This document shows, one piece after another, positions 26,563-36,681 of a stretch of DNA of 64,000 bases. The position numbers and the translations under genes were made by a program. Numbering within the stretch: the first letter of the stretch is position 1; each line of letters begins with the position of its first letter. The notes under the pieces are model-generated. The model saw nothing but the letters and a program-made list of their open reading frames with translations. It had not been told where the DNA came from and did no database searches. Where the stretch lies: assembly GCA_963812795.1 (NCBI GenBank), contig CAWEWG010000005.1:62001-126000 (forward strand), read 5' to 3'. Origin of the DNA: Hyphomicrobium_A sp963812795. Its GTDB lineage: Bacteria; Pseudomonadota; Alphaproteobacteria; Rhizobiales; Hyphomicrobiaceae.

Positions 26563-27450
26563 CTAGGCCCCGGGGTTGCGCGCCTTGAGAAGCGCGATGA
26601 GGCTCGAGGTGTCCCAGCGGCCACCGCCCATCGCTTGTATCTCGGCATAGTAGTCGTCGACCAGCGCGGTGACCGGCAGCTTGGCCCCGTTGCGCTGCGC
26701 CTCGCCGCGGCAGATGGCGAGGTCTTTGCGCATCCAGTCGACGGCGAAGCCGAAATCGAACTTGCCCTCGTGCATCGTCTTCCAGCGATTGTCCATCTGC
26801 CAGGACTGCGCCGCCCCCTTGGAGATCGTCTGTATGACGAGGTCGAGGTCGAGCCCGGCGGCCTCGGCGAAGGCGATGGCTTCTGACAGACCCTGCAGCA
26901 GACCGGCGATGGCGATCTGGTTGACCATCTTGGTCAGTTGTCCGGCGCCCGATGGCCCGATGCGGTTGACCGCCCTGGCGTAGCTGGCGATCAACGGCTT
27001 GGCGTGCTCGAACGGATCCTCGTCGCCGCCGACCATGACCGTCAACGTGCCCGTTTGCGCGCCGGCCTGCCCGCCAGATACCGGTGCGTCGAGGAAAGCA
27101 ATGCCGCGCGCGCGCCCCGTCGCGTTGAGCTCTCGCGCCACTTCCGCCGAAGCCGTCGTATGGTCGATGAACGTTGCGCCGGCGCGCATGCCTTTGAAGG
27201 CGCCGTGCTCGCCCGTCGTGACGGCGCGCAAATCGTCATCGTTGCCGACGCAGCAAAAGACGAAGTCGGCGCTCAACGCCGCCGTGGCCGGCGTGGCGGC
27301 CGTCCGCCCGCCGCCGTGCTCGGCTACCCACGCGGCGGCTTTAGCAGGGTTGCGGTTATAGACGGTGATCTCATGCCCGCCCTTCCTGAGAAGGTGCCCG
27401 GCCATGGGGAACCCCATGACGCCGAGGCCGATCCACGCCACCCTCGCCAT
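26563..27450 (-). CDS. 3-hydroxyisobutyrate dehydrogenase-family oxidoreductase
   Basis: A 295-aa NAD(P)-dependent beta-hydroxyacid dehydrogenase. It has the Rossmann motif WIGLGVMGFPMAGHL near 5-19, substrate loop FLDAPVSGGQAGAQTGTL near 120-137 and the catalytic-Lys segment GAGQLTKMVNQIAIA near 168-182. It could act on 3-hydroxyisobutyrate, tartronate semialdehyde or succinic semialdehyde; the sequence does not settle which. The start ATG at 27450 (MARVAWIG) fits the family; the longer frame is a GC shadow. It precedes yjbQ in the same operon. Confidence 0.88.
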   Translation of the reverse strand: MARVAWIGLGVMGFPMAGHLLRKGGHEITVYNRNPAKAAAWVAEHGGGRTAATPATAALSADFVFCCVGNDDDLRAVTTGEHGAFKGMRAGATFIDHTTASAEVARELNATGRARGIAFLDAPVSGGQAGAQTGTLTVMVGGDEDPFEHAKPLIASYARAVNRIGPSGAGQLTKMVNQIAIAGLLQGLSEAIAFAEAAGLDLDLVIQTISKGAAQSWQMDNRWKTMHEGKFDFGFAVDWMRKDLAICRGEAQRNGAKLPVTALVDDYYAEIQAMGGGRWDTSSLIALLKARNPGA

Positions 27451-27593
27451 TCGTCTGCTCCTTATCCGTGCAAGCGGAGCGATTAGCACCAGCCGTAGGC
27501 GGCGCACCAGAAAAAAGGCCCCGGGTCCGTTGGGAGCCGAGGCCGAGGAGATGAAGCTTTTCTGGGGGAGAGAGTGCAGTTCGAATGGTGGGC

Positions 27594-27782
27594 TCAGCTC
27601 GCTGTCGAGAACGGGATGAGATTAACGGTGGAGCCGGCAAAGGCGTTCCCCGCGTGTTCGCTGCGGGCAGTGGAGAGCGATGCGAGGAGAAGGATGCCGG
27701 TAACCAGGAAAAGGATGAGCGCACCCGTGCGCGCCCAAGCCCATTTGGCTCCGTACTGTGATTTGCTGGCCTGCAAGTCCAT
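27594..27782 (-). CDS. Small single-pass membrane protein
   Basis: A 62-aa protein with one hydrophobic helix (TGALILFLVTGILLLASL, ~21-38), a basic-aromatic N-terminal side and a polar tail. The ATG at 27782 has GAGGG 9 bases upstream. An AT-rich region (27783-27941) lies before it and could hold the promoter. No family is recognised. It lies 143 bases from the dehydrogenase start on the same strand. Confidence 0.45.
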   Translation of the reverse strand: MDLQASKSQYGAKWAWARTGALILFLVTGILLLASLSTARSEHAGNAFAGSTVNLIPFSTAS

Positions 27783-27941
27783 GTTCACAACCCTCGACGC
27801 GGGAGTCTGCGATTGAGTTGAGGGTTCTGTAACCGATAAGACATCGTTAGTCTAACCGCTAATTTGCAAATGGATAACGCAGCAATTGTCAATTTTACGA
27901 AGTATTTACGAGTAAGGCAGGGCGCCGCCGCCGCAAGACGT

Positions 27942-29594
27942 CTATTCAGATTTTCCGCGGATCTGCGACAGCGAGCGACGGGCGCTGATGGCCTCCGGAT
28001 CGGTGCGCAGCTCGATTAGAGCCGGTCCGCCGGCGGCAAGGGCACGGTGGAGCGCCGGGATGAAGTCCGCCGTCTTCTCGACCCGCTCTGCGTCAAGGCC
28101 GAAGCTGCGGGCCAACGCGACGAAGTCCGGATTGACGAGCGTCGTTCCTACAACCCGGTCCGGATAGTGGCGCTCCTGGTGCATGCGGATGGTGCCGTAC
28201 ATGCCGTTGTTGGCGACGATGACAATGATGGGCAGGCAGTACTGGACGGCGGTCGCCAGCTCTTGCGCCGTCATCAGCAGGCAGCCGTCGCCGGCGAGCG
28301 CCACCACGGTTCGATCGGGGTGCGTGAGTTGCGCCGCTATCGCCGCCGGCAGGCCGTAGCCCATCGAGCCCGAGGTCGGCGCCAACTGCGTCGGCCAACT
28401 CTTGTACTGGAAGTAGCGGTGCAGGAAGCCGGCGTAGTTGCCCGCCCCGTTGGTAACGATGGCGTCGTCGGGCAGTTCGCGCGACAGGGCCGCGATGACT
28501 TCCTCCAGCCGCACGGCCCCGGCGGTCGCCAATGGCTTCAGCGATCGCTCGTAGGCTGCACGCAAGTCGCGCCGCAGGCGGCTCCAGCGCGTCTTGGCCG
28601 GCGGCTTCAGGCGCGCAAGCGCGCGGGCGAAAGCGTTCCCCGTCGAGAGGATTGGCAGGTCGGCGCGATACACGCGGCCAAGCTCGGTCTGCGAGGGATG
28701 CGCATGCACGAGGTACTGCGCCGGCTTTGGCGGCGCCACAAGCGTGTAGCCGCCCGTGGTCACGTCCCCGAGGCCCTCGCCGACGACGACCAGCAGGTCG
28801 GCGCTCCGGATAGCCGCCGCAAGCTTTGGATCGATGTCGATCCCGGCGTGTCCGACGTAGGACGGGTGGCGGTTGTCGAGGTGATCCTGGCAGCGGAAGG
28901 CCGTGGCAATAGGCATGTCGAAGGCCTCGCCGAACTTGGCGATATGCGCCGCAGCCTGGGCGCTCCAGCCCCCGCCACCGAGCAGCAGCAGCGGCCGCTC
29001 GGCAGCCGATAGCCTGGCTTTGAGGCGCGTCATCTCACTGCTCGAAGGTGCCAGCGCCTCAGGCTGTGCCGGGGCTGCGTCGGCAGCTTCGGCGTGGGCA
29101 AACAGCACATCCTCCGGCAGGCCAAGCACCACGGGGCCCGGGCGCCCGGAGCGTGCCGCCTTGAAGGCGCGCGCCACGAACTCCGGGATGCGCTCGGCTT
29201 CGCGCACGACGCCGACCCAATTCGACACCGCGCCGAACATGGCCTGCAGGTCGATTTCCTGAAAGGCGCCGCGTCCCTCGCTGGCACGCTCGATCAGCCC
29301 GACGAGGAGGACCATGGGGGTTGCATCGTGGTGGGCGACATACACCCCGCTCGCGGCGTTGGTGGCCCCTGGGGCGCGCGTCACGAAGGCGACTCCAGGC
29401 TGCCCCGTCAGCTTGCCCGTGGCCTCGGCCATCATCGCCGCGCCGCCTTCGTGGCGACAGACGATGGTGCGGATGGAAGCGGCGTCGAAGAGCGCGTCGA
29501 GCGCGGCGATGAAGCTCTCGCCCGGCACGGTGAATAGCGTCCGGCAGCCCTCACCGACGAGCTGGTCGATCAGGATCCTGCCCCCGGTACGCAT
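27942..29594 (-). CDS. Acetolactate synthase-like thiamine-diphosphate enzyme
   Basis: A 550-aa ThDP-dependent enzyme with the three-domain layout of the acetolactate synthase/benzoylformate decarboxylase superfamily. The N-terminal pyrimidine-binding domain has the catalytic Glu in CRHEGGAAMMAEATGK near 47-62. The ThDP-binding motif GDG-CLLMTAQEL-ATAVQY-PIIVIVANN starts near 432. It lacks a nearby regulatory small subunit, so it is unlikely to be the biosynthetic ilvB and may act on another 2-oxo acid. The ATG at 29594 is chosen by family alignment; no strong ribosome site is seen. It is divergent from the ornithine decarboxylase. Confidence 0.85.
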   Translation of the reverse strand: MRTGGRILIDQLVGEGCRTLFTVPGESFIAALDALFDAASIRTIVCRHEGGAAMMAEATGKLTGQPGVAFVTRAPGATNAASGVYVAHHDATPMVLLVGLIERASEGRGAFQEIDLQAMFGAVSNWVGVVREAERIPEFVARAFKAARSGRPGPVVLGLPEDVLFAHAEAADAAPAQPEALAPSSSEMTRLKARLSAAERPLLLLGGGGWSAQAAAHIAKFGEAFDMPIATAFRCQDHLDNRHPSYVGHAGIDIDPKLAAAIRSADLLVVVGEGLGDVTTGGYTLVAPPKPAQYLVHAHPSQTELGRVYRADLPILSTGNAFARALARLKPPAKTRWSRLRRDLRAAYERSLKPLATAGAVRLEEVIAALSRELPDDAIVTNGAGNYAGFLHRYFQYKSWPTQLAPTSGSMGYGLPAAIAAQLTHPDRTVVALAGDGCLLMTAQELATAVQYCLPIIVIVANNGMYGTIRMHQERHYPDRVVGTTLVNPDFVALARSFGLDAERVEKTADFIPALHRALAAGGPALIELRTDPEAISARRSLSQIRGKSE

Positions 29595-29945
29595 CACCAA
29601 CGCTGCACGCAACTTGGCCGTCTCTGGAATTTCATGGGCTGTTTTAGGCAGGCGAGGGCGCTGGGGAATACCCCTAACCCGCGGTTCGGTTACGATTGTA
29701 GCCTGCCGCGCCACGGCTTTGCGAACGCTGCCGGATCGGCTGCCGCAGGGCGCATGAGGGCAGTGGCGCACGAATGTAGGAGGGCGTCCTCAGCGGCCGC
29801 TCACCCGCCAGCCGCTTGCCTTGTCATAAGAAAGGCCTTTACAGGGGGGTGTGCGGACCCTAAATGCAGCGCTCTTTCGTTTTCGGCGGTCTCTGCTTTT
29901 CAGCAATTGCCCGTGTTCGCCCCCGGGTGGTGGAGGTCCTATGCG
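29595..29945. other. Divergent intergenic region
   Basis: About 350 bases between the ThDP enzyme and the ornithine decarboxylase. Near the decarboxylase it holds a promoter candidate (listed separately) and a leader of about 75 bases with short inverted repeats. In alphaproteobacteria this position often carries a speF leader RNA. Confidence 0.4.
29838..29866 (+). promoter_or_regulatory. Candidate promoter for ornithine decarboxylase
   Basis: TTTACA at 29838-29843 and TAAATG at 29861-29866 are 17 bases apart, a good match to a housekeeping -35 (TTGACA) and a weak -10. The G-rich spacer GGGGGGTGTGCGGACCC is unusual. Transcription would start about 70 bases before the decarboxylase ATG, leaving room for a structured leader. 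Confidence 0.5.
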
Positions 29946-31121
29946 ATGGAGAAACTCTCCTCTGCGTCTGCGCTGATTGCCAAGTCCCGGCCCGAGCGGC
30001 CGGTACGTGGCCTGCGACCGCATGCTGCAGGGCGCGCCGCCCGCTGGTTCCTCGAGAAGTTCCCCGGTGACGTCGCCTACGCCTACAAGGCGAACAGCTC
30101 CGTCTTCCTGATCGGCGCGCTTTATGGCGCCGGCATCCGCCATTTCGACGTCGCTTCGCTGCCCGAGATCGAGGATGCGGCGACGATCCCCGACGCCCAC
30201 CTGCACTTCATGCATCCGGTGAAGTCGCGGCACGCCATTCGCCGCGCCTACGAGCTCGGCGTGCGCTCGTTCTCGCTCGATGGCGAGGACGAGCTCGACA
30301 AGATCATCGAGTCGACCGGCGGCGCCCGCGACCTGCTGCTGTGGGTGCGCGTCGCGGTGACGGCGATCAACAGCCGCATTCCGTTGGAGCGCAAGTTCGG
30401 CGTGCACGGGGAGAAGGCCGCGCAGCTTCTGGTCAAGACGCGCCAGGTTGCCGCCGAGCTGGGTCTCACGTTCCACGTCGGCTCGCAGACGACGACTCCC
30501 GATGCCTACCTTACGGCGCTGGGCGAGGTGCATCGCATCATCGTCAAGTCGGGCGTCATGATCGATCGCCTCGATATCGGCGGCGGCTTTCCCTCGCGCT
30601 ATCCCGACAGCGATCCCGCGCCGTTGCAGGATTTCATGGACGCGATCCTCGCGAGCATCGAGACGATGCCGGTGAAGGAGAACATCAAGCTGATGTGTGA
30701 GCCCGGCCGCGCACTCGTTGCCGAGGCCGAGAGCCTCATCGTGCGCGTCGATGCGCGGCGGGGCAACCAGCTCTACATCAACGACGGCTCGTACGGCATG
30801 CTGTTCGACGCCGCGCATCTTGGCTTCATCTTCCCCACGCGCATCGTCGGCCGCGAGGTCGACGCCGCGGAGCCGCTCGTGCCGTTCGAGTTCTGGGGGC
30901 CGACTTGCGACTCCATCGACTACATGAAGGGGCCGTTCCTGCTGCCGGGCTCGGTCGCCGAAGGCGACTATATCGAAATCGGCAACATGGGCGCCTACGC
31001 GCGCGCGATCGCCGGCAAGTTCAACGGCTATGGCGAGTACGATGAGGTCATTCTGTTCGATGACCCGCTGCTGACCATGTACGGCGCCGAGAGCGCCGAG
31101 GCCGCCGCCGCGCGCCGCTGA
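29946..31121 (+). CDS. Ornithine/lysine decarboxylase, alanine-racemase fold
   Basis: PLP enzyme producing putrescine (and possibly cadaverine), 391 aa. The PLP Lys is in GDVAYAYKANSS near 47-58. Other hallmarks are GIRHFDVASLPEIE near 71-84, FMHPVKSR near 97, HVGSQTT near 178, IDIGGGFPSRYP near 212 and the C-terminal FWGPTCDSIDYM near 318, with the active-site Cys that enters from the partner subunit. The ATG at 29946 has GGAGG 9 bases upstream. The stop lies against an integrase remnant on the opposite strand. Confidence 0.9.
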   Translation: MEKLSSASALIAKSRPERPVRGLRPHAAGRAARWFLEKFPGDVAYAYKANSSVFLIGALYGAGIRHFDVASLPEIEDAATIPDAHLHFMHPVKSRHAIRRAYELGVRSFSLDGEDELDKIIESTGGARDLLLWVRVAVTAINSRIPLERKFGVHGEKAAQLLVKTRQVAAELGLTFHVGSQTTTPDAYLTALGEVHRIIVKSGVMIDRLDIGGGFPSRYPDSDPAPLQDFMDAILASIETMPVKENIKLMCEPGRALVAEAESLIVRVDARRGNQLYINDGSYGMLFDAAHLGFIFPTRIVGREVDAAEPLVPFEFWGPTCDSIDYMKGPFLLPGSVAEGDYIEIGNMGAYARAIAGKFNGYGEYDEVILFDDPLLTMYGAESAEAAAARR

Positions 31122-31260
31122 ATGAGATGTCGATCTTCTCTGCGATCTCGATTGCGTCATCGACCTCGAGGCCGAGGTAGCGAACCGTGCTCTCGATCTT
31201 AGAATGTCCAAGCAAGAGCTGGACGGCCCGCGAATTGCCAGTGCGGCGATAGATCGGCAC
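31120..31260 (-). pseudogene. Tyrosine recombinase 3' remnant
   Basis: A minus-strand open stretch reads PIYRRTGNSRAVQLLLGHSK, IESTVRYLGLEVDDAIEIAE and KIDI. This is the C-terminal catalytic part of a phage/ICE tyrosine integrase: the His is in LLLGHSK and the nucleophile Tyr in TVRYLG. The first two-thirds of the gene is missing and the frame runs on without its natural stop into the end of the ornithine decarboxylase. It is a scar of a past integration, positioned at the edge of the adhesin region. Confidence 0.75.
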
Positions 31261-31639
31261 TGCCTTCGTGCCCGTGGCAGCGGTAAGCAGAGGTAAGGGG
31301 CCCGTCTACAATTTGATGCTTAGCAACTTTCACCACTGAATCCGTTCGATATCCGTAACACTGATCTGCGACCCATCGGAGACGCTGATGACGCCGTCGG
31401 CGTCGTTGGACAGAACCAGCCCGTCCGCGTTTTGGCTCACGATGCTTCCCGACGTCAGGCTTAGTGTCCAATCCGTTCCGAAATCCATCGAGCCCGCGCT
31501 TTGATCCATCTGAATCGAGTCCGTCCAGCCGCTGCCGCCATTCATGCTGTCGGACCCGTTTCCCTTCATATAAACGAACAAATCATCACCCGAACCGCCG
31601 ATCATCGTGTCGTTGCCCATCCCGCCAGTCAGCACGTCA

Positions 31640-34340
31640 TTGCCGGCGCCGCCGCTGAGCACGTTGTCGGCGCTGTTGCCGATGAGGGTGTTGTTGAGCG
31701 TGTTGCCGGTGGCGTTGATGGCTTCGGTGCCGGTGAGCGTCAGGTTCTCGACGTTGGTTCCCAGCGTGTAGCTGACGCCGGCCTGCACCGTGTCGGTGCC
31801 GGCGCTGGCCGCTTCCGTCACCGTATCGCCGGCCGCGTCGACGATGTAGGTGTCGTTGCCCGCACCGCCGCCATGGCGTCGTTGCCGGCGCCGCCGTCGA
31901 GCACGTTGATGCCGGCGTTGCCGGTGAGCGTGTTATTGACCGGCGTTGCCGGTGGCGTTGATGTTGCCGGTGCCGGTGAGCGTCAGGTTCTCGACGTTGG
32001 CGCCCAGCGTGTAGCTGACGCCGGCCTGCACGGTGTCGGTGCCTTCGCTTGCAGCTTCCGTCACGGTATCGCCCGCCGCGTCGACGACATAGGTGTCGTT
32101 GCCGGCACCGCCAGCCATGGCGTCGTTGCCGGCGCCGCCGCTGAGCACGTTGTTGCCGCTGTTGCCGGTGAGCATGTTGTCGAGGGTGTTGCCGGTGGCG
32201 TTGATGGCGCCGGTGCCGGTGAGCGTCAGGTTCTCGACATTGGCCCCGAGCGTGTAGCTGATGCTGGCCTGCACCGTGTCGGTGCCTTCGCTGGCGGCTT
32301 CCGTCACCGTGTCGCCCGCCGCATCCACCACGTAAATGTCGTTGCCGGCGCCGCCGATCATGGTGTCGCTGCCGGCGCCGCCGTTGAGCACGTTGTTGCC
32401 GGCGTTGCCGGTGAGGGTGTTGTCGAGCGTGTTGCCGGTGCCGTTGATGTTGCCGGTGCCGGTGAGCGTCAGGTTCTCGACGTTGGTGCCGAGCGTGTAG
32501 CTGACGCCGGCCTGCACCGTGTCGGTGCCGGCGCTGGCCGCTTCCGTCACCGTATCGCCGGCCGCGTCGACGACATAGGTGTCGTTGCCGGCACCGCCGC
32601 TCATGGCGTCGTTGCCGGCGCCGCCGTCGAGCACGTTGTTGCCGGCGTTGCCGGTGAGCGTGTTGTTGAGCGTGTTGCCGGTGCCGTCGATGCTGCCGGT
32701 GCCGGTGAGCGTCAGGTTCTCGACGTTGGCGCCGAGCGTGTAGCTGACGCCGGCCTGCACCGTGTCGGTGCCTTCGCTTGCAGCTTCCGTCACGATATCG
32801 CCCGCCGCGTCGACGACATAGGTGTCGTTGCCGGCACCGCCAGCCATGGTGTCGTTGCCGGCGCCGCCGTCGAGCACGTTGTTGCCGGTGTTGCCGGTGA
32901 GGGTGTTGTCGAGCGTGTTGCCGGTGGCGTTGATCGCGCCGGTGCCGGTGAGCGTCAGGTTCTCGACGTTGGCGCCCAGCGTGTAGCTGACTGGCCTGCA
33001 CCGTGTCGGTGCCTTCGCCGGCGGCTTCCGTCACCATGTCGCCCGCCGCATCCACCACGTAGATGTCGTTGCCGGCGCCGCCGATCATGGTGTCGTTGCC
33101 GGCGCCGCCGCTGAGCACGTTGTCGCCGGCGTTGCCGGTGAGGATGTTGTCGAGCGTGTTGCCGGTGCCGTTGATGTTGCCGGTGCCGGTGAGCGTCAGG
33201 TTCTCGACGTTGGTGCCCAGCGTGTAGCTGACGCCGGCCTGCACCGTGTCGGTGCCCTCGCTGGCCGCTTCCGTCACCGTGTCGCCGGCTGCGTCGACGA
33301 CGTAGGTATCGTTGCCGGTGCCGCCGCTCATGGTGTCGTTGCCGGCGCCGCCGTCGAGCACGTTGTCGCCGGCGTTGCCGGTGAGCGTGTTGTTGAGCGT
33401 GTTGCCGGTGGCGTTGATGGCCGCAGTGCCGGTCAGCGTCAGGTTCTCGACGTTGGCGCCGAGCGTGTAGCTGATGCCCGCTTGACCGTGTCGGTGCCTT
33501 CGCTTGCAGCTTCCGTCACGGTATCGCCTGCCGCATCGATGACGTAGGTGTCGTTGCCGGCGCCGCCGCTGAGCACGTTGTCGGCGCTGTTCCCGATGAG
33601 CGTGTTGTTGAGGGTGTTGCCGGTGGCGTTGATGGCTTCGGTCCCGGTGAGCGTCAGGTTCTCGACGTTGGCGCCCAGGGTATAGCTGATGCCGGCCTGC
33701 ACCGTGTCGGTGCCGGCATTGGCTGCCTCGGTGACCGTGTCGCCGGCCGCGTCGACGACATAGGTGTCGTTGCCGGCACCGCCAGCCATGGCGTCGTTGC
33801 CGGCGCCGCCGTCAAGCACGTTGTTGCCGCTGTTGCCGGTGAGCGTGTTGTTGAGGGTGTTGCCGGTGGCGTTGATGGCGCCGGTGCCGGTGAGCGTCAG
33901 GTTCTCGACGTTGGCGCCGAGGGTGTAGCTGATGCCCGCTTGCACCGTGTCGGTGCCGGCGCTTGGCGGCCTCGGTGACCGTATCGCCGGCCGCGTCGAC
34001 GACATAGGTGTCGTTGCCGGCACCGCCAGCCATGGTGTCATTGCCGGCGCCGCCGTTGAGCACGTTGTTGCCGCTGTTGCCGGTCAGCGTGTTGTCGAGG
34101 GTGTTGCCGGTGGCGTTGATGGCGCCGGTGCCGGTCAGCGTCAGGTTCTCGACGTTGGCGCCCAGCGTGTAGCTGACACTCGCCTGCACCGTGTCGGTGC
34201 CTTCGCTGCAGCTTCCGTCACGGTATCGCCGGCCGCATCGACCACATAGGTGTCGTTGCCGGAACCGCCGCTCATGGCGTCGTTGCCGGCGCCGCCGTCT
34301 AGCGTGTCGTTGCCCGCACCACCGTTCAGCGTATCGTTGC
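31640..34340 (-). repeat. About eleven tandem 243-bp RTX-type units
   Basis: Units of about 81 codons, each with GGAGND-type nonapeptides, TYVVDAAGD, TDTVQAG-SYTLG and VENLTLTGTG. Repeat-to-repeat identity is high at the DNA level. The TYVVDAAGD coding motif recurs about every 243 bases from 34250 down to 31845; one unit near 33545 is shorter by one nonapeptide. High GC and similarity make this region hard to assemble. Confidence 0.85.
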
Positions 34341-34424
34341 CGCCGAGGCCCGAGATTGTATCTTCCTCACTGGTGCCGGTCAGAACGTCAATTCCGGCCG
34401 TGCCTACGATGGTCGCGGATTGGT

Positions 34425-35903
34425 TGGTGACGCCGATGTTCAGCGTCTCGGTGTGGCTGAGGCCGCCGGCATCGGTCACCGTCACGCTCAGCTGATGCGA
34501 GGTGGCGCTCTCGTAATCGAGGCTGGCGCCCGCCTTCACGCGGATCTCATCGCCCACCACCTCGAACTTGCCGGAGGGATCGGCGGCCAGCGTATAGGTG
34601 AAGCTCGAGCCGGCATCCGCGTCCGTGGCACCCAGCGTCGCCACCACCGTGCCGCCCGCCGCATTCTCCTGCACCGTGCCGCCGGTGACCGTCAGGTCGG
34701 TCGGGGCTTCGTTGGCATTGGTGACGCCGATGTTCAGCGTCTCGGTGTGGCTGAGGCCGCCGGCATCGGTCACCGTCACGCTCAGCTGATGCGAGGTGGC
34801 GCTCTCGTAGTCGAGGCTGGCGCCCGCCTTCACGCGGATCTCATCGCCCACCACCTCGAACTTGCCGGAGGGATCGGCGGCCAGCGTATAGGTGAAGCTC
34901 GAGCCGGCATCCGCGTCCGTGGCACCCAGCGTCGCCACCACCGTGCCGCCCGCCGCATTCTCCTGCACCGTGCCGCCGGTGACCGTCAGGTCGGTCGGGG
35001 CTTCGTTGGCATTGGTGACGCCGATGTTCAGCGTCTCGGTGTGGCTGAGGCCGCCGGCGTCGGTCACCGTCACGCTCAGCTGATGCGAGGTGGCGCTCTC
35101 GTAATCGAGGCTGGCGCCCGCCTTCACCCGGATCTCATCGCCCACCACCTCGAACTTGCCGGAGGGATCGGCGGCCAGCGTATAGGTGAAGCTCGAGCCG
35201 GCATCCGCGTCCGTGGCGCCCAGCGTCGCCACCACCGTGCCGGCCGCCGCATTCTCCTGCACCGTGCCGCCGGTGACCGTCAGGTCGGTCGGGGCTTCGT
35301 TGGCATTGGTGACGCCGATGTTCAGCGTCTCGGTGTGGCTGAGGCCGCCGGCATCCGTCACCGTCACGCTCAGCTGATGCGAGGTGGCGCTCTCGTAATC
35401 GAGGCTGGCGCCCGCCTTCACGCGGATCTCATCGCCCACCACCTCGAACTTGCCGGAGGGATCGGCGGCCAGCGTATAGGTGAAGCTCGAGCCGGCATCC
35501 GCGTCCGTGGCGCCCAGCGTCGCCACCACCGTGCCGGCCGCCGCATTCTCCTGCACCGTGCCGCCGGTGACCGTCAGGTCGGTCGGGGCTTCGTTGGCAT
35601 TGGTGACGCCGATGTTCAGCGTCTCGGTGTGGCTGAGGCCGCCGGCATCCGTCACCGTCACGCTCAGCTGATGCGAGGTGGCGCTCTCGTAATCGAGGCT
35701 GGCGCCCGCCTTCACGCGGATCTCATCGCCCACCACCTCGAACTTGCCGGAGGGATCGGCGGCCAGCGAATAGGTGAAGCTCGAGCCGGCATCCGCGTCC
35801 GTGGCGCCCAGCGTCGCCACCACCGTGCCGCCCGCCGCATTCTCCTGCACCGTGCCGCCGGTCATCGTCAGGTCGGTCGGGGCTTCGTTGGCATTGGTGA
35901 CGG
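34425..35903 (-). repeat. Five tandem 294-bp cadherin-like repeats
   Basis: Five consecutive 98-codon units, each beginning NEAPTDLTVTGG, with ATDADAGSSFTYTLAADPSG in the middle and DAGGLSHTETLNIGV at the end. They are nearly identical in DNA; differences are mostly single bases such as GTC/ATC and CCG/CGG. Such identity means recent duplication or gene conversion. Confidence 0.9.
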
Positions 35904-36465
35904 GGTTGGGGCTCGTACCGTTGTCGGCCAGACCGGCCACAGCGCTCGACGCAACCGGTGCATCGTCTGGCTTAGCTGTGTCGTAGTCTCTGGCAGTATC
36001 TATGGCGGTCAACTCGGGTGCGGCGGTAAGGGCGTCGCCGGCATCGCGATCTGTCGCAGCAAGCGTCGCGGCGCTGGTGCTGGGGTGCTTCACGGGTGTC
36101 TCGTCGGACGAAGAGAGCGTCTCATTCGCCAGGCCATTCTGCGGCGTGCGCGCAACGACGACGTCTTCGACCGGAATCCGTGCAACCTGGCTCAGCTCGC
36201 TGCGTGCCGCGTCATCTCCCTTGTCGCTGCCGCCGGCGCGGCCGGATTGTTCGCCTTCGCCGCGGGGGACGACGTGGCTGCCGTCACTCTCATGTGTCGG
36301 AGCCGACTGTCCCTGATGCGTGTTCGACAGCGATGAGCCCGGCTGGTCCGCCTGTTGGGCAGGAGGGGTTGGGTTGCCCGACCCTTTCAATGCCCGAAGG
36401 AACTCTTCTAAATCCGCTCCTGGGGGTGGAGTTGCGACTGAAGCAATTTCCGGATTGGCAGGCAT

Positions 36466-36681
36466 GGGATTTGGCACCGCGCGCAATGCAGAATTCTAAT
36501 TATGCGTTTGATGTTATTTCATCGTTTGGTTGTAAATGAGTTGATAATCTTGATGAATAATTGGTGCACTGAGCGTTATTCTTTCATTTTGCTTCACGCA
36601 GCATGGTCCATCTTGGTAAGTCCACGGAGCATTAGGGGTTCTCGTATATCTAGCGATACTGGTCCTCTGAGCACGTCCAAA
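36466..36681. promoter_or_regulatory. AT-rich divergent promoter region of adhesin and secretion genes
   Basis: The 216 bases between the adhesin and the T1SS genes are strikingly AT-rich (for example ATTCTAATTATGCG and GATGAATAATTGGTGC) compared with the GC-rich genes. Such a region is a typical target of nucleoid silencers in acquired DNA and would hold both promoters. Confidence 0.5.

Larger units (their letters stand above)
31330..36465 (-). pseudogene. Giant Ca-binding repeat adhesin, type I secreted, frame-disrupted
   Basis: A repeat adhesin of about 1,700 codons. Order from the N-terminus: a 190-residue low-complexity leader without signal peptide, five cadherin-like domains, RTX nonapeptides (GGAGNDTLDGGAGNDAM), about eleven 81-residue RTX-type units (NDTYVVDAAGDTVTEAA and VENLTLTGTG per unit), then a C-terminal domain ending DIERIQW. 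The C-terminal acidic GGSGDDLF segment and terminal region fit a type I secretion signal. Compared with sibling units, the frame is broken at about 34207 (-1), 33960 (+1), 33484 (-1), 32990 (-2), 31940 (+1) and 31870 (-1). These sum to -3, so the last segment is back in the starting frame. The start at 36465 is the best ATG. The T1SS operon is divergent from it. Confidence 0.85.

Noticed and set aside
29990..30050. Possible double frameshift at the decarboxylase N-terminus
   Set aside because: A shifted reading gives Y-V-A-C-D-R-M-L, but the straight frame (RGLRPHAAGRAARWFLEKFP) fits the family as I know it, so no break is needed.
29942..31211. Long minus-strand frame opposite the ornithine decarboxylase
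   Set aside because: Decarboxylase motifs on the + strand are unambiguous; the antisense frame is a codon-bias shadow.
31640..35903. CRISPR array
   Set aside because: The repeats are protein-coding, 243 or 294 bp long and contiguous; there are no short repeats separated by unique spacers.
31501..36336. Long open frames on the + strand (537 and 638 codons) across the adhesin repeats
   Set aside because: They are antisense shadows of repeats whose unit lengths (243 and 294 bp) are multiples of three, so the lack of stops repeats with each unit. Their products are low-complexity (V-A-G-G-V-D, A-R-L-H-A-D) and match no family.
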